Part shown: piece after piece, positions 33,942 to 45,068 of the stretch
Layout of the letters: the number at the start of each line of letters is the position of its first letter
Numbering within the stretch: the stretch's first letter is position 1
Source of the DNA: Diploptera punctata
Taxonomy: Eukaryota > Arthropoda > Insecta > Blattodea > Blaberidae
Assembly (NCBI GenBank): GCA_030220185.1
Contig: JASPKZ010003419.1
Coordinates: forward strand, 283,501 to 347,500
DNA: 64,000 nucleotides
Direction: 5' to 3'
Notes under the pieces: model-generated
The model's input: the letters and a program-made list of their open reading frames with translations, nothing else
Told to the model about the DNA's origin: nothing
The model's database searches: none
Position numbers and translations under genes: made by a program

Positions 33942-35129
33942 ATGGACAAAGAAAAATTTAACAATAGTTTAAAATACTTGTACCTGTTATCACAAATTTT
34001 AGGTTTAACACCTATTTCACCCTTCATCGAACCTGACACCCCTGAAAGTTTCAAAGTTAAATGCCTCTACGTTGGTTGGAGTGTGTTTTGGATTTTATTG
34101 ACGACTGTAATTGGGTGTTATGTGTCAAAGGTTTCCATGGATTTCTACAAGAAGGGGCCAGCAAAATTAGGAATATCTGTAACTCTTTCCTTAATCATCA
34201 TATTCATAGGAAATGTGATTTCCTTAATAAACAACATCGTGAAGAGAAACAACTTCCCAAAAATAATGAACACGTTGTGGAAGGTTGACAACAGGTTATT
34301 AACAAGAACACATGTTCACCTGTACAACAAAGAGAAGTGGTGTTCCATTAAGTACATTATAACTGTGTCGCTTCTGTATGCAGCACTTGTCAACAGTTTG
34401 TTTTTGGCTTTTCATGAAGTCACTATAGGCAATATTATACTTGACACTTTTGAAAACCTGCCAATGTTTGTGAGTGGAATATTAAGCATCCAATTCATCT
34501 CATTGGTCAAAAAACTGAGGAAAAGTCTCCGTGAAATTAACAACTTACTCCAAAGTTACAGAGAACAACACAAAACAGTTTCCACCAAATGGAAAACACC
34601 AAGAAGAATTATAAATTTTCTTGAGGATACATCAGCAGAATCAGTCAACAGACAACAAGGAGAAATTCAGCTGATACAAAGTGTTTATATTGACTTGTAC
34701 AACACCAAGGAACTGATAAATTCTACGTATGGAATAACCATAGTTCTTCAAATTTTAGCTTGTTATTCGCTGTCAGTTTCAGCAGTTATCGAGGGAATTG
34801 ATGCTGCAACTAAGAAAAGTGATGAATTAAAACTCATCTTTAATATGTTTCTGCTTGGATACGTATTTTTGATGCTGGCGTGGGTTTTGTTGAAGTGTCA
34901 TCAGGTATCTGACGAATCAACGAAGATACTTTCCAACGCTCTGAAACTAATGGTTGGGAATGATGTTTCCCAGGATGTGAAATATGATTTAAACATATTT
35001 ATCTCCATGATGAGAGATTTACCACTACAGTTCACACCTTGTGGACTTTTCACGTTAAACTTGCCTTTTCTTTGCAGCACAGTTGGTGTGATCTGCACGT
35101 ATGTTGTTGTCATGATACAGATTAATTAA
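33942..35129 (+). CDS. Gustatory receptor (7tm_7 family), intact, copy 6
   Basis: An intact 395-aa single-exon receptor, the best reference for the array. N-terminus MDKEKFNNSLKYLYLLSQ, then TM1 41-62 (CLYVGWSVFWILLTTVIGCY), TM2 77-99, a conserved loop KRNNFPKIMNTLWKVDN (101-117), TM3 136-157, TM4 172-189 (MFVSGILSIQFISL), a long charged loop 190-255, TM5 262-285, TM6 297-318 (LGYVFLMLAWVLL), the loop SMMRDLPLQFTPCG (355-368) and TM7 373-392 with TYVVVMIQ (386-393), the GR signature with Ile for the last Phe. It should form part of a tetrameric taste-neuron channel, by family knowledge. No intron is needed. The ligand is unknown. Confidence 0.92.
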   Translation: MDKEKFNNSLKYLYLLSQILGLTPISPFIEPDTPESFKVKCLYVGWSVFWILLTTVIGCYVSKVSMDFYKKGPAKLGISVTLSLIIIFIGNVISLINNIVKRNNFPKIMNTLWKVDNRLLTRTHVHLYNKEKWCSIKYIITVSLLYAALVNSLFLAFHEVTIGNIILDTFENLPMFVSGILSIQFISLVKKLRKSLREINNLLQSYREQHKTVSTKWKTPRRIINFLEDTSAESVNRQQGEIQLIQSVYIDLYNTKELINSTYGITIVLQILACYSLSVSAVIEGIDAATKKSDELKLIFNMFLLGYVFLMLAWVLLKCHQVSDESTKILSNALKLMVGNDVSQDVKYDLNIFISMMRDLPLQFTPCGLFTLNLPFLCSTVGVICTYVVVMIQIN

Positions 35130-35980
35130 TGAAAATGTTCTTGGACCTTCACTAAATTGACTGATCGAATTGTTACTTTATTTTTAAATCTCGAAATAGA
35201 GCCCTTGAGTTTAAAATGGGTCATGTCCACTTCTGGTTCATTTGAAAGCGAGAACATCCCTTCATAACTCTGAAGTACATTTAAGTTTACAATTGTATTT
35301 TTATAGTGTTACAAAGTTACACCGCCGCGATAATACCACTCAAATTTTCTTTATCATTTCCATCAAATTTTTAACACGAAATATTAACAATTATACATTC
35401 TATTGAAACAAAGAACATTAAAATGGAATATGTCCATAATGTCACATTTTGAGAACGCAGAAATTTCTTCTAAATACTTATTTAAATAATAATTAATTAT
35501 AATTTGTAACAAAACATTGGAAACCATTGTAATATTCGGTCTTAGTTAGATCGGTGAAAACCCTGTTCATGCTTTAAGATGGAAAATAATAATTAACATA
35601 TCAAATATCATGACTATTGCAGTTAATATCTACAAAAAAAAATAATTTTATCATCAAAAGAGTAGGGTGCTTTTTATGGTTTTCTTCTTAGAGATTTTAC
35701 TTTTACCAATATCTGTTTATCAATATATATTAATTCATCAAGAGAACGCTTTTGATGGTAAAATTATTATTTTTATAGATAACTATTTTTATTCAAGTTG
35801 TGTTGGAGATGATTTTTTTGTTAACCACTTTGCGTTTGAAATTAAATTTTTTTTTTTAATTTTTTAGTTCGGTTTTCTAATAAAGCGTGTTGTTTTAGTT
35901 TTTTTAAACTATTATTTATTTATTATTGTAGACTATCGTGAGCAACAATTATTAAATTTGTCTTTAATCAGTTCCAATAG
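35130..35980 (+). other. 3' flank of GR copy 6
   Basis: The first 250 bp match the 3' flank of copy 8 (51441-51594 and 52325-52380), for example 'tcatgtccacttctggttca'. The old RTE-1 relic is absent here, so copies 6 and 8 form a second duplication lineage. The rest is A/T-rich with nothing recognised. Confidence 0.55.
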
Positions 35981-35984
35981 CACC

Positions 35985-36125
35985 ACATTCCTATCAACTT
36001 TGATCTCTATTTTAAAGAAAATCTTGAAGAGAATAAACATTCCCAAAATAATGAATACCTTGTGGAAAGTGGACAACTTATTGTTATCGAAAACAGGGGT
36101 TGAGTTATGCAAAAAAAAAATATAT
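35985..36125 (+). pseudogene. Gustatory receptor fragment upstream of the satellite
   Basis: About 45 codons matching residues ~92-132: TLISILKKILKRINIPKIMN then TLWKVDNLLLSKTGVELCKK, ending in an A10 run. Both ends missing. The satellite begins 170 bp further right. Confidence 0.75.
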
Positions 36126-36296
36126 GTGCAATTACGTACACTCAGTGACAAAAAGAATGAGCCGCTTCGAAAAGCAGAGTCTCTGTTATGTCCCACTGTG
36201 CAATCTCGAGAAACTAAAGCTGTGATTCACGAGGTAACGCATTGTTAAATGTTTTAAATACGCTGCATTTAGTTTTAATCGTCTTAAATAAGAAAA

Positions 36297-39234
36297 GTGC
36301 AAACTATGCGACCGATGTCACCTATTACAGGGTAAAAACATAGGAACATCGATAACAGACTTTTGTAAGAAGTGCAAGTGCAAACTATGCGACCGATGTC
36401 ACCTATTACAGGGTAAAAACATAGGAACATCGATAACAGACTTTTGTAAGAAGTGCAAGTGCAAACTATGCGACCGATGTCACCTATTACAGGGTAAAAA
36501 CATAGGAACATCGATAACAGACTTTTGTAAGAAGTGCAAGTGCAAACTATGCGACCGATGTCACCTATTACAGGGTAAAACATAGGAACATCGATAACAG
36601 ACTTTTGTAAGAAGTGCAAGTGCAAACTATGCGACCGATGTCACCTATTACAGGGTAAAAACATAGGAACATCGATAACAGACTTTTGTAAGAAGTGCAA
36701 GTGCAAACTATGCGACCGATGTCACCTATTACAGGGTAAAAACATAGGAACATCGATAACAGACTTTTGTAAGAAGTGCAAGTGCAAACTATGCGACCGA
36801 TGTCACCTATTACAGGGTAAAAACATAGGAACATCGATAACAGACTTTTGTAAGAAGTGCAAGTGCAAACTATGCGACCGATGTCACCTATTACAGGGTA
36901 AAACATAGGAACATCGATAACAGACTTTTGTAAGAAGTGCAAGTGCAAACTATGCGACCGATGTCACCTATTACAGGGTAAAAACATAGGAACATCGATA
37001 ACAGCAAGTGCAAACTATGCGACCGATGTCACCTATTACAGGGTAAAAACATAGGAACATCGATAACAGACTTTTGTAAGAAGTGCAAGTGCAAACTATG
37101 CGACCGATGTCACCTATTACAGGGTAAAAACATAGGAACATCGATAACAGACTTTTGTAAGAAGTGCAAGTGCAAACTATGCGACCGATGTCACCTATTA
37201 CAGGGTAAAAACATAGGAACATCGATAACAGCAAGTGCAAACTATGCGACCGATGTCACCTATTACAGGGTAAAAACATAGGAACATCGATAACAGCAAG
37301 TGCAAACTATGCGACCGATGTCACCTATTACAGGGTAAAAACATAGGAACATCGATAACAGACTTTTGTAAGAAGTGCAAGTGCAAACTATGCGACCGAT
37401 GTCACCTATTACAGGGTAAAAACATAGGAACATCGATAACAGACTTTTGTAAGAAGTGCAAGTGCAAACTATGCGACCGATGTCACCTATTACAGGGTAA
37501 AAACATAGGAACATCGATAACAGACTTTTGTAAGAAGTGCAAGTGCAAACTATGCGACCGATGTCACCTATTACAGGGTAAAAACATAGGAACATCGATA
37601 ACAGACTTTTGTAAGAAGTGCAAGTGCAAACTATGCGACCGATGTCACCTATTACAGGGTAAAAACATAGGAACATCGATAACAGACTTTTGTAAGAAGT
37701 GCAAGTGCAAACTATGCGACCGATGTCACCTATTACAGGGTAAAAACATAGGAACATCGATAACAGACTTTTGTAAGAAGTGCAAGTGCAAACTATGCGA
37801 CCGATGTCACCTATTACAGGGTAAAAACATAGGAACATCGATAACAGACTTTTGTAAGAAGTGCAAGTGCAAACTATGCGACCGATGTCACCTATTACAG
37901 GGTAAAAACATAGGAACATCGATAACAAGACTTTTGTAAGAAGTGCAAGTGCAAACTATGCGACCGATGTCACCTATTACAGGGAAAAAACATAGGAACA
38001 TCGATAACAGACTTTTGTAAGAAGTGCAAGTGCAAACTATGCGACCGATGTCACCTATTACAGGGTAAAAACATAGGAACATCGATAACAGACTTTTGTA
38101 AGAAGTGCAAGTGCAAACTATGCGACCGATGTCACCTATTACAGGGTAAAAACATAGGAACATCGATAACAGACTTTTGTAAGAAGTGCAAGTGCAAACT
38201 ATGCGACCGATGTCACCTATTACAGGGTAAAACATAGGAACATCGATAACAGACTTTTGTAAGAAGTGCAAGTGCAAACTATGCGACCGATGTCACCTAT
38301 TACAGGGTAAAAACATAGGAACATCGATAACAGACTTTTGTAAGAAGTGCAAGTGCAAACTATGCGACCGATGTCACCTATTACAGGGTAAAACATAGGA
38401 ACATCGATAACAGACTTTTGTAAGAAGTGCAAGTGCAAACTATGCGACCGATGTCACCTATTACAGGGTAAAAACATAGGAACATCGATAACAGACTTTT
38501 GTAAGAAGTGCAAGTGCAAACTATGCGACCGATGTCACCTATTACAGGGTAAAAACATAGGAACATCGATAACAGACTTTTGTAAGAAGTGCAAGTGCAA
38601 ACTATGCGACCGATGTCACCTATTACAGGGTAAAAACATAGGAACATCGATAACAGACTTTTGTAAGAAGTGCAAGTGCAAACTATGCGACCGATGTCAC
38701 CTATTACAGGGTAAAAACATAGGAACATCGATAACAGACTTTTGTAAGAAGTGCAAGTGCAAACTATGCGACCGATGTCACCTATTACAGGGTAAAAACA
38801 TAGGAACATCGATAACAGACTTTTGTAAGAAGTGCAAGTGCAAACTATGCGACCGATGTCACCTATTACAGGGTAAAAACATAGAACATCGATAACAGAC
38901 TTTTGTAAGAAGTGCAAGTGCAAACTATGCGACCGATGTCACCTATTACAGGGTAAAAACATAGGAACATCGATAACAGACTTTTGTAAGAAGTGCAAGT
39001 GCAAACTATGCGACCGATGTCACCTATTACAGGGTAAAAACATAGGAACATCGATAACAGACTTTTGTAAGAAGTGCAAGTGCAAACTATGCGACCGATG
39101 TCACCTATTACAGGGTAAAAACATAGGAACATCGATAACAGACTTTTGTAAGAAGTGCAAGTGCAAACTATGCGACCGATGTCACCTATTACAGGGTAAA
39201 AACATAGGAACATCGATAACAGACTTTTGTAAGA
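36297..39234. repeat. 81-bp satellite array, 37 units
   Basis: Thirty-seven near-identical units, anchored on GCGACCGATG from 36308 to 39172. Of the 36 spacings, 27 are 81 bp, five are 80 (loss of one A in the GTAAAAACATAGG or one G), three are 65 (loss of ACTTTTGTAAGAAGTG, 36954-37311) and one is 82. The spacing pattern 81-81-81-80 occurs twice in a row at the left end, a 323-bp higher-order unit. Because 81 is divisible by 3, one frame on each strand stays open. The minus frame is VIGDIGRIVCTCTSYKSL; the plus frame has Cys-rich CKKCKCKLCDRCH but no start codon. The 80-, 65- and 82-bp units break both frames, so the long ORFs are better read as repeat artefacts. Confidence 0.95.
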
Positions 39235-39907
39235 CATGAAAACAGTTAGTTCTACATGGCCATTGGCTGCAATGATACCTATTATTAAATGGTTAAAGAA
39301 CAGTGAAGGAGACATGATTCTAGATATTTACGAGGGTTCGACAAATGTAATATTAATTAAATTGCGACATTTCAAATAATGTTAAAATCTTCGTTCATAG
39401 TGCAAAAGTACAAGACAGCCAATATTTAGCCAACTAGTATTCAACGTTCGAGTAGCATAGATCGTTAAACCACTTACAAGAAGATGACACATGTTTGAAA
39501 ACCAGGGTTCGAATCCTTCAACATTATAATTTTATTCATTTGTATTTTCGCAAAATACATCCTATAAGTGCTTTAACATTTAATGCCTGACACGTAATCT
39601 ACTTCCACTTTATACTATATTAAAAATATTCCTGTCTTTGTAAACTCTGTAACACTACTTAGCTACCGGTATAAATTTAATTGTGTGAGCAGTACCACGT
39701 TTTAATAATAATGCTATAAATGTATGTAGTAAATAATAATATAACTTCATATATTTATGTCTTTATTTATTTATTACATATTAATGAGGAAAAAGTTTCA
39801 CCTTTCAATTAAAATATTTAGTTAATATATGTCAAGTCCAGCATAATAATAGCCCACAGATGATGGACAATAATAAAAAATATTATTATTATTATTATGT
39901 TTATTGT
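39235..39907. other. Right flank of the satellite with a tRNA-like SINE remnant
   Basis: About 39440-39530 has an A-box-like GAGTAGCATAG and B box GGTTCGAATCC, suggesting a SINE head. The rest is A/T-rich without recognised features. Confidence 0.4.
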
Positions 39908-39908
39908 C

Positions 39909-40003
<95 letters not shown>
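39908..40003. repeat. (AAT)n microsatellite
   Basis: About 95 bp of AAT units, preceded by a short inverted ATT tract near 39882-39898. Confidence 0.95.
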
Positions 40004-40005
<2 letters not shown>

Positions 40006-40079
40006 GGATATATCAAAGGATGTGAAGAATGTAATTAACTGGGGAACAAAATTAACTCAAAATGTACCCAAAAAAATGA

Positions 40080-40445
40080 CATAATATAGAATTCAAAAAG
40101 GCAGTAATAACAATGTTAAACGACGTTTTGTGGGATAAGAACATATAAATGAACACCAAATTAGAAATGTATAAATCCATAATTCGAAGCACGCTAACAT
40201 GCGGTGCAGAAACTTGGCAGTTGAATAAAAACTTGAACTTAAAGCTTATGTCTACTGCAATGGATTGTTCTAGTCGCTCAACCAGACATTCTAAATTGGA
40301 GAAAATCAGAAATACAATCAGCAGACAACAAATGAAAGTCCTAAATCAATATTAGATTTTGTGAGATACAATACAATGGTATGGACATATACGTAGGATG
40401 CCAAAGAAAAGATTACCCAGACAAACTTTGGAATGGATTCCACCT
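40080..40445 (+). mobile_element. LINE C-terminal fragment (LINE-B-like)
   Basis: Encodes LEMYKSIIRSTLTCGAETWQ and KLEKIRNTISRQQM, parallel to LQIYQTIIQSILTYGAEVWQ of the LINE at 47404-49945. The frame breaks near 40355. Confidence 0.7.
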
Positions 40446-40448
40446 GGG

Positions 40449-40495
<47 letters not shown>

Positions 40496-40497
40496 GG

Positions 40498-40529
<32 letters not shown>

Positions 40530-40552
40530 AGAGAGAGAGAGAAAGACAGAGA

Positions 40553-40611
<59 letters not shown>

Positions 40612-40614
40612 AAA

Positions 40615-40649
<35 letters not shown>

Positions 40650-40650
40650 C
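40446..40650. repeat. (GA)n microsatellite
   Basis: About 200 bp of GA/GGGA/GAAA repeats. It starts exactly where the LINE would encode its Gly-Arg-Arg-rich end, so it probably grew from GGAGA-type codons. The Glu-Arg ORFs over it are artefacts. Confidence 0.95.
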
Positions 40651-40855
40651 TTTATTGGATAAGGTCACGAATTACAGACAGAAATGGATTGATCATATGG
40701 ATGGAATGAGTATGGAGAGATATCCATTGTTAGCAAGAAATTATGAAGCAAGAGGAAGACGTGATGTTGGAAGACCTAGAAGACGTTGGGCTGATGCATT
40801 ATGAAGTCGGAACGGGCAATTGCCTAATCCCTGGGGTGATGATGATGATGATAAA
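40651..40855 (+). mobile_element. LINE 3' tail fragment ending in (GAT)n
   Basis: Reads IRSRITDRNGLI in one frame, then GRRDVGRPRRRWADAL, then 'gcctaatccctgg' and (GAT)n. Same family as 7735-8163. Confidence 0.65.
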
Positions 40856-41454
40856 TGAATTTAAACTTATTGCTCCAGTTTATTAAATAATTTTGGACTA
40901 ATAATGTACATAGAATTACAATCTTTCATATCTCACTAATATTCGGAGTGGAGTTGATGAGTTTATTTAAGTCCACGCGTATTTAATATCACTTAAAATT
41001 CCGAGTTACTAATTATCTTGGATTTTAAAATAGTTAAGATTTTAAAATGTACTAAAGGTCGCGGACGGTTGCTGTAGGACTTGGTTCTTGTAGAACGTAT
41101 GAGTGTGAGAGTATGTGAGAGCGTTTTGTCACGTGTCCTTGCCTTATAAGGGCGATGACTCCTCCCATAGTCATCTTCCCCCACTCCAAATGTACATGTT
41201 ATTCATTATACCTTAGAGGGGTAGGTACAATTCGTTTGGGGTTCCTATGTTGGTAATAGACTCATGTGGACGTTTGTGCGCCTTCCAGTTGTTACTATTA
41301 ATCGTATAATTGTATTTTAGTATTTAGAGCCTATTGATTCTTGCCACAAAATACAGCGCCAAATGTTTAATTAAAACTATAGGAAAATAATACAACTCCT
41401 GAATTGGATAACCCTCCCACTGTCTGTAGATAATTTTTGGTTAAAACAATTATC
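40856..41454. other. Unannotated sequence
   Basis: No coding segment or shared repeat recognised. Confidence 0.3.
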
Positions 41455-41710
41455 ATAAGTAATGCCACGAGTGATTTCCAAATTATCGATAAATTCACGA
41501 CTCCCGAAGTGAATAGTGCATTTATCTAGATAATTTGGAAATCAAGAGTGGCATTTGTTAAGACTATTTAACGAATAAAATTAAGCTTTTTACTCACAAA
41601 TCATTGTTTAACTATAGTGATTCTAAAATATTTATATATTTAATGTAAACGGCGATGCATATTTGGTTCGTCTTCCGGGCTTATAGGCCGTGGTCTGGTT
41701 GTCTTCTTAC

Positions 41711-41747
41711 TCGACGTTTCGTCTACTGCTGCGGTAGACCTCATCAG
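41711..41747 (-). ncRNA. Hammerhead-like ribozyme motif, left copy
   Basis: Complement of the motif at 43419-43453, in the inverted 5' part of the element. Confidence 0.45.
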
Positions 41748-43418
41748 GAGATACTGCGTGCTCTCTGTGAACTCCTCAACAGTCGGCTGCAGACTGGCTG
41801 GTGGTTGGAAACTGTCTCTCTTTTTATAGCTAAACCCTGGGTGGTGGGGGGGTTTTCTGCGTTTGTTGTTGTGCCGATTGCAGAAGTCATAGGCTTCGTT
41901 GTCGTGTTATGCAGTGCTGGGATCCAAATTTTGTTTATCTTCATGGTTTCTTCTTTTTTGTTGAAGGAATTTTTATGTTTGTATATTTCAATGGCTTCTC
42001 TGTATAGTCTGGTGTAGTAATGTGATGTTTGTGATAATACCTGAGTATCTTCGAATCTTATAATATGTTGTTGGTTGTTCATCAAGTGTTCCGCTACGGC
42101 CGATTTTTCATTTTGTTTTAGTCTGCAGTGTCTCATGTGTTCTTGTAATCTTGTGTTGATCATTCTGGAGATATAAACAGCGCTCTACAACATATGTCTC
42201 ACAGAATCTTATTTTCAATGGAGAGGTGTATTCTACGAACAAATAGATGGCGTGGCCATGGGAAGTCCATTAAGTCCCATAATAGCAAATTTCTACATGG
42301 AAAAATTTGAAAAACAGGCTTTGGAGAATGCTACCTTAAGACCCACAGTTTGGCTGAGATATGTGGATGACACCTTCGTCATTTGGGAGCACGGTGAGGA
42401 AGAACTAGATAACTTCAAGAAACACATAAATGGGATTTGTCCCAGCATCCAATTCACCCTGGAAATAGAACAAAACAACAGTCTACCGTTTTTGGATGTT
42501 TTGGTAATCCGAAACCAAGACATGACACTTGGACACAAGGTTTACAGGAAAAAATACACACACAGACAGATACCTACATAAACAGTCTAACCACCATCCG
42601 AGACAAAAACGTGGGATAATAAAAACCCTGGTTGAACGAGCCAAAAGGATTTCGGAACCACAGTATCTGCAAGAGGAAATCAATCATCTCCATGCAGCTT
42701 TTCTAATCAATGGATACAGCAAAACAGATTTTCGTCGAGCCATAAATCCCAAGAAATATAGGTCCGAAAACGAAAACAAGGAAGAGACAAATGGTAAGGT
42801 CTACCTACCTTATATCAAAACAACAACAGAGAAAATTGGACGACTATTAAATAAATACAACATATCAACAACCTATAAACCAACACAAAAAATCAGCAAT
42901 ATACTTCGCCCAGCCAAAGACACTAGAGATCCTTTAAGTCATGCCGGTATATATCGTATCCCGTGCAGTTGTGGAGAGGTGTACATCGGCACAACAAAAA
43001 GAATGATCAACATAAGATTACAAGAACACATGAGACACTGCAGACTAAAACAAAATGAAAAATCGGCCGTAGCGGAACACTTGATGAACAACCAACAACA
43101 TATTATAAGATTCGAAGATACTCAGGTATTATCACAAACATCACATTACTACACCAGACTATACAGAGAAACCATTGAAATATACAAACATAAAAATTCC
43201 TTCAACAAAAAAGAAGAAACCATGAAGATAAACAAAATTTGGATCCCAGCACTGCATAACACGACAACGAAGCCTATGACTTCTGCAATCGGCACAACAA
43301 CAAACGCAGAAAACCCCCCCACCACCCAGGGTTTAGCTATAAAAAGAGAGACAGTTTCCAACCACCAGCCAGTCTGCAGCCGACTGTTGAGGAGTTCACA
43401 GAGAGCACGCAGTATCTC

Positions 43419-43453
43419 CTGATGAGGTCTACCGCAGCAGTAGACGAAACGTC
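43419..43453 (+). ncRNA. Hammerhead-like ribozyme motif, right copy
   Basis: CTGATGAG, a perfect 6-bp stem GTCTAC/GTAGAC around CGCAGCA, then GAAAC and GTC. This has the conserved boxes (CUGAUGA, GAAA) and a GUC cleavage triplet in hammerhead order. One extra G lies at the base of stem II and stem III would be minimal, so activity is uncertain. Hammerhead motifs are known in the terminal repeats of Penelope-like elements. Confidence 0.5.
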
Positions 43454-43989
43454 GAGTAAGAAGACAACCAGACCGGCCTATAAGCCCGGAAGACGAACCA
43501 AATATGGATCAAGACGCCGGCCGTGAAAGCCTACAATTATATGTAAACGGCGATGTTTGAAATCAAATCAGAAATGTGAGGTTATGTTCATTCACTGCTG
43601 CTTGATCATATTATTTACTGCCAAATAAGATCGCAATATTGTAAGAGTGCACCCAAGTGGAGAAATAATGAAACACATCAAACTATATATCATAATCAAC
43701 ATTAAGGGCTATTAATTTATTTTTAGTAAACAACTCAGTAAAATCAAGGAATATTTTCATTATTTGCTATATTCAATGTATTTGTTGGAGAAAAATAATG
43801 CTATGTCCTGTTCAACATTAAAAAGGAGGAGCTTTCTTCATATCAATAGCAGGAGCTGATAAAGAGAAATCGATAAAGAGCGAGGTGAAACACGGCTGTC
43901 ATTGGTTGTAAAACAACATTCATTGAAACATGATTGGTCATTGACTAGCATTTGTGGCATGAGTTAAATAGTCGTGTTAAATTACTATA

Positions 43990-44440
43990 TTTTCATGCAG
44001 TCGTACCCATTTCACCTCCCTTGAAGTAATACAACTGGAAGTATAACATATTAATAAATGTTCAGTTCAATATTTTTTTAAAGAAGTTGGTACAAAAAGT
44101 GTCTCTGTAACGCATGAGAGCATCAGTTAAAGAAAGGGGGACAATAAAATATGTAAATTAAGGAGCCCGTTTTAAGATATATCATACATTCTGGTACATA
44201 AAAATTTAAAAATAATACAAGCGGAAATAAAACAGACAGTACAATACAGAATAAATTAATATCAGACTGAAGATGGTAATTAAAGATGCTTGGAAATTAT
44301 ACAAATCTTTAAAAATGCATAAATAATATTCCACGTATGTGCAAAAAATATTGATAATGCATCAATGTCGAATATATAAAAAATATCTTATTAATAGAAT
44401 CACGACAAATTAATTAATAACAAATGATATAAAATTTAAT
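43990..44440. repeat. Spacer block shared with 56960-57790
   Basis: Matches 'acaaaaagtgtctctgtaa', 'aataaattaatatcagact' and 'cataaataatattcca' at 56960-57120 and 57535-57790. It starts with a decayed RTE-1 piece. It shows that spacers upstream of GR copies 7 and 10 derive from one sequence. Confidence 0.65.
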
Positions 44441-44499
44441 ATTGGAAGAAGGAATCAAAATAAAGCAAGTGAAACAAACTAAATATTTGAGAATAATTA

Positions 44500-44790
44500 T
44501 GGATAACATTGAAGGTGTAGGCAAAGAGAATATAAAACATAGAATTGAATTGAGTAGTAAAATAATATCATCGTTAAATTCCATATGATGGGACAAGCAT
44601 ATTTGGAAAGACATAAAAAAATATGTATTCACGTAGACTTTCACGTCCGGAGTTGCTATGATGATCTTGAAGAAGATTTTCGGGCTGTAGGCCGTGGTCG
44701 TGAGGCTTTAGATCAGGATAGGGATCTATGGAGAGCTTATGTCAGCGCGGTCATGAACCTTCGGGTTCGATAGTGCCAGTAAGTAAGTAA
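44500..44790 (+). mobile_element. RTE-1 3' tail with an embedded Penelope-type relic
   Basis: The tail (44700-44785) encodes LDQDRDLWRAYVSAVMNLRV and ends in (TAAG)n. 44630-44700 resembles the end of the Penelope-like element ('gtagactttcacgtccgg' and 'cgggctgtaggccgtggtc'). Upstream, 44500-44590 is LINE-like but decayed. Confidence 0.6.
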
Positions 44791-45068
44791 GTAAGAATGA
44801 GCAATGCTTCTGCTATCTGATTGACAAGTTTACGACACTCCTGAGTGCATAAAACAAATCAATTGCATCTAATGAACAAAGCATTTCTATAATTATGAGT
44901 AGAGAATTTAAGTATTTGGTAGAATATTTCGTGTTAAATGCAACGATACTTCTCATGGAAACAAATTACGTATATTAGACAATCCAATCATCGAAGTCAC
45001 GTGATCCTCTTGTATAAATCAATCCTAAAGGCAGTTATATTACCTCAAAGCCACAACGATCATACATA
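44791..45068 (+). promoter_or_regulatory. Conserved 5' flank of GR copy 7
   Basis: Same block as copies 4-6, starting directly after the RTE-1 tail. CACGTG at 44998-45003 ends 66 nt before the ATG. TATAAA is at 45013-45018. Confidence 0.6.

Larger units (their letters stand above)
41643..43555 (+). mobile_element. Penelope-like element with inverted 5' partial copy and 15-bp target-site duplication
   Basis: Flanked by ATGTAAACGGCGATG at 41643-41657 and 43541-43555. The forward part, about 42173-43540, holds the C-terminal part of a Penelope-type reverse transcriptase (VAMGSPLSPIIANFYMEKFE, active site YVDDTFVIW, then LPFLDVLVIR), a 1-nt insertion near 42558 (an extra T after the A-run), then a linker and a GIY-YIG endonuclease (GIYRIPCSCGEVYIGTTKR, IRLQEHMRHCRLKQNEKSAV) with stop at 43420. 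The left part, 41658-42172, is an inverted copy of the last ~520 bp (minus-strand frame 41744-42163 repeats the endonuclease end). The N-terminal RT is missing and the frame is broken, so it cannot move by itself. Head-to-head inverted partial copies are typical of Penelope-like elements. Confidence 0.92.
41455..43985 (-). repeat. Dispersed repeat DR1, copy 2, split by a Penelope-like element
   Basis: Inverted relative to 5945-6590. The outer parts are 41455-41657 and 43541-43985. The left end carries a strong hairpin: arms 41461-41495 and 41520-41555 pair over AATGCCACgAGTGATTTCCA / TGGAAATCaAGAGTGGCATT with a ~25-base loop. The right end is the complement of GACTATTTAACTCATGCC. Confidence 0.75.

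Noticed and set aside
29440..35129. Odorant receptors rather than gustatory receptors
   Set aside because: TM7 ends in the GR-type TYhhhhhQ pattern, the size and loop lengths fit GRs, and no OR C-terminal motif is seen; a database search would settle it.
36297..39234. CRISPR array
   Set aside because: Units are directly adjacent and identical over their whole length with no unique spacers, in animal DNA.
36284..39315. Long minus-strand ORFs over the satellite as real genes
   Set aside because: They follow from a stop-free 81-bp unit; 80-, 65- and 82-bp units break the frame at random places and there is no conserved start, end or neighbour.
40381..40804. Glu-Arg-rich ORFs
   Set aside because: Translation of a GA microsatellite.
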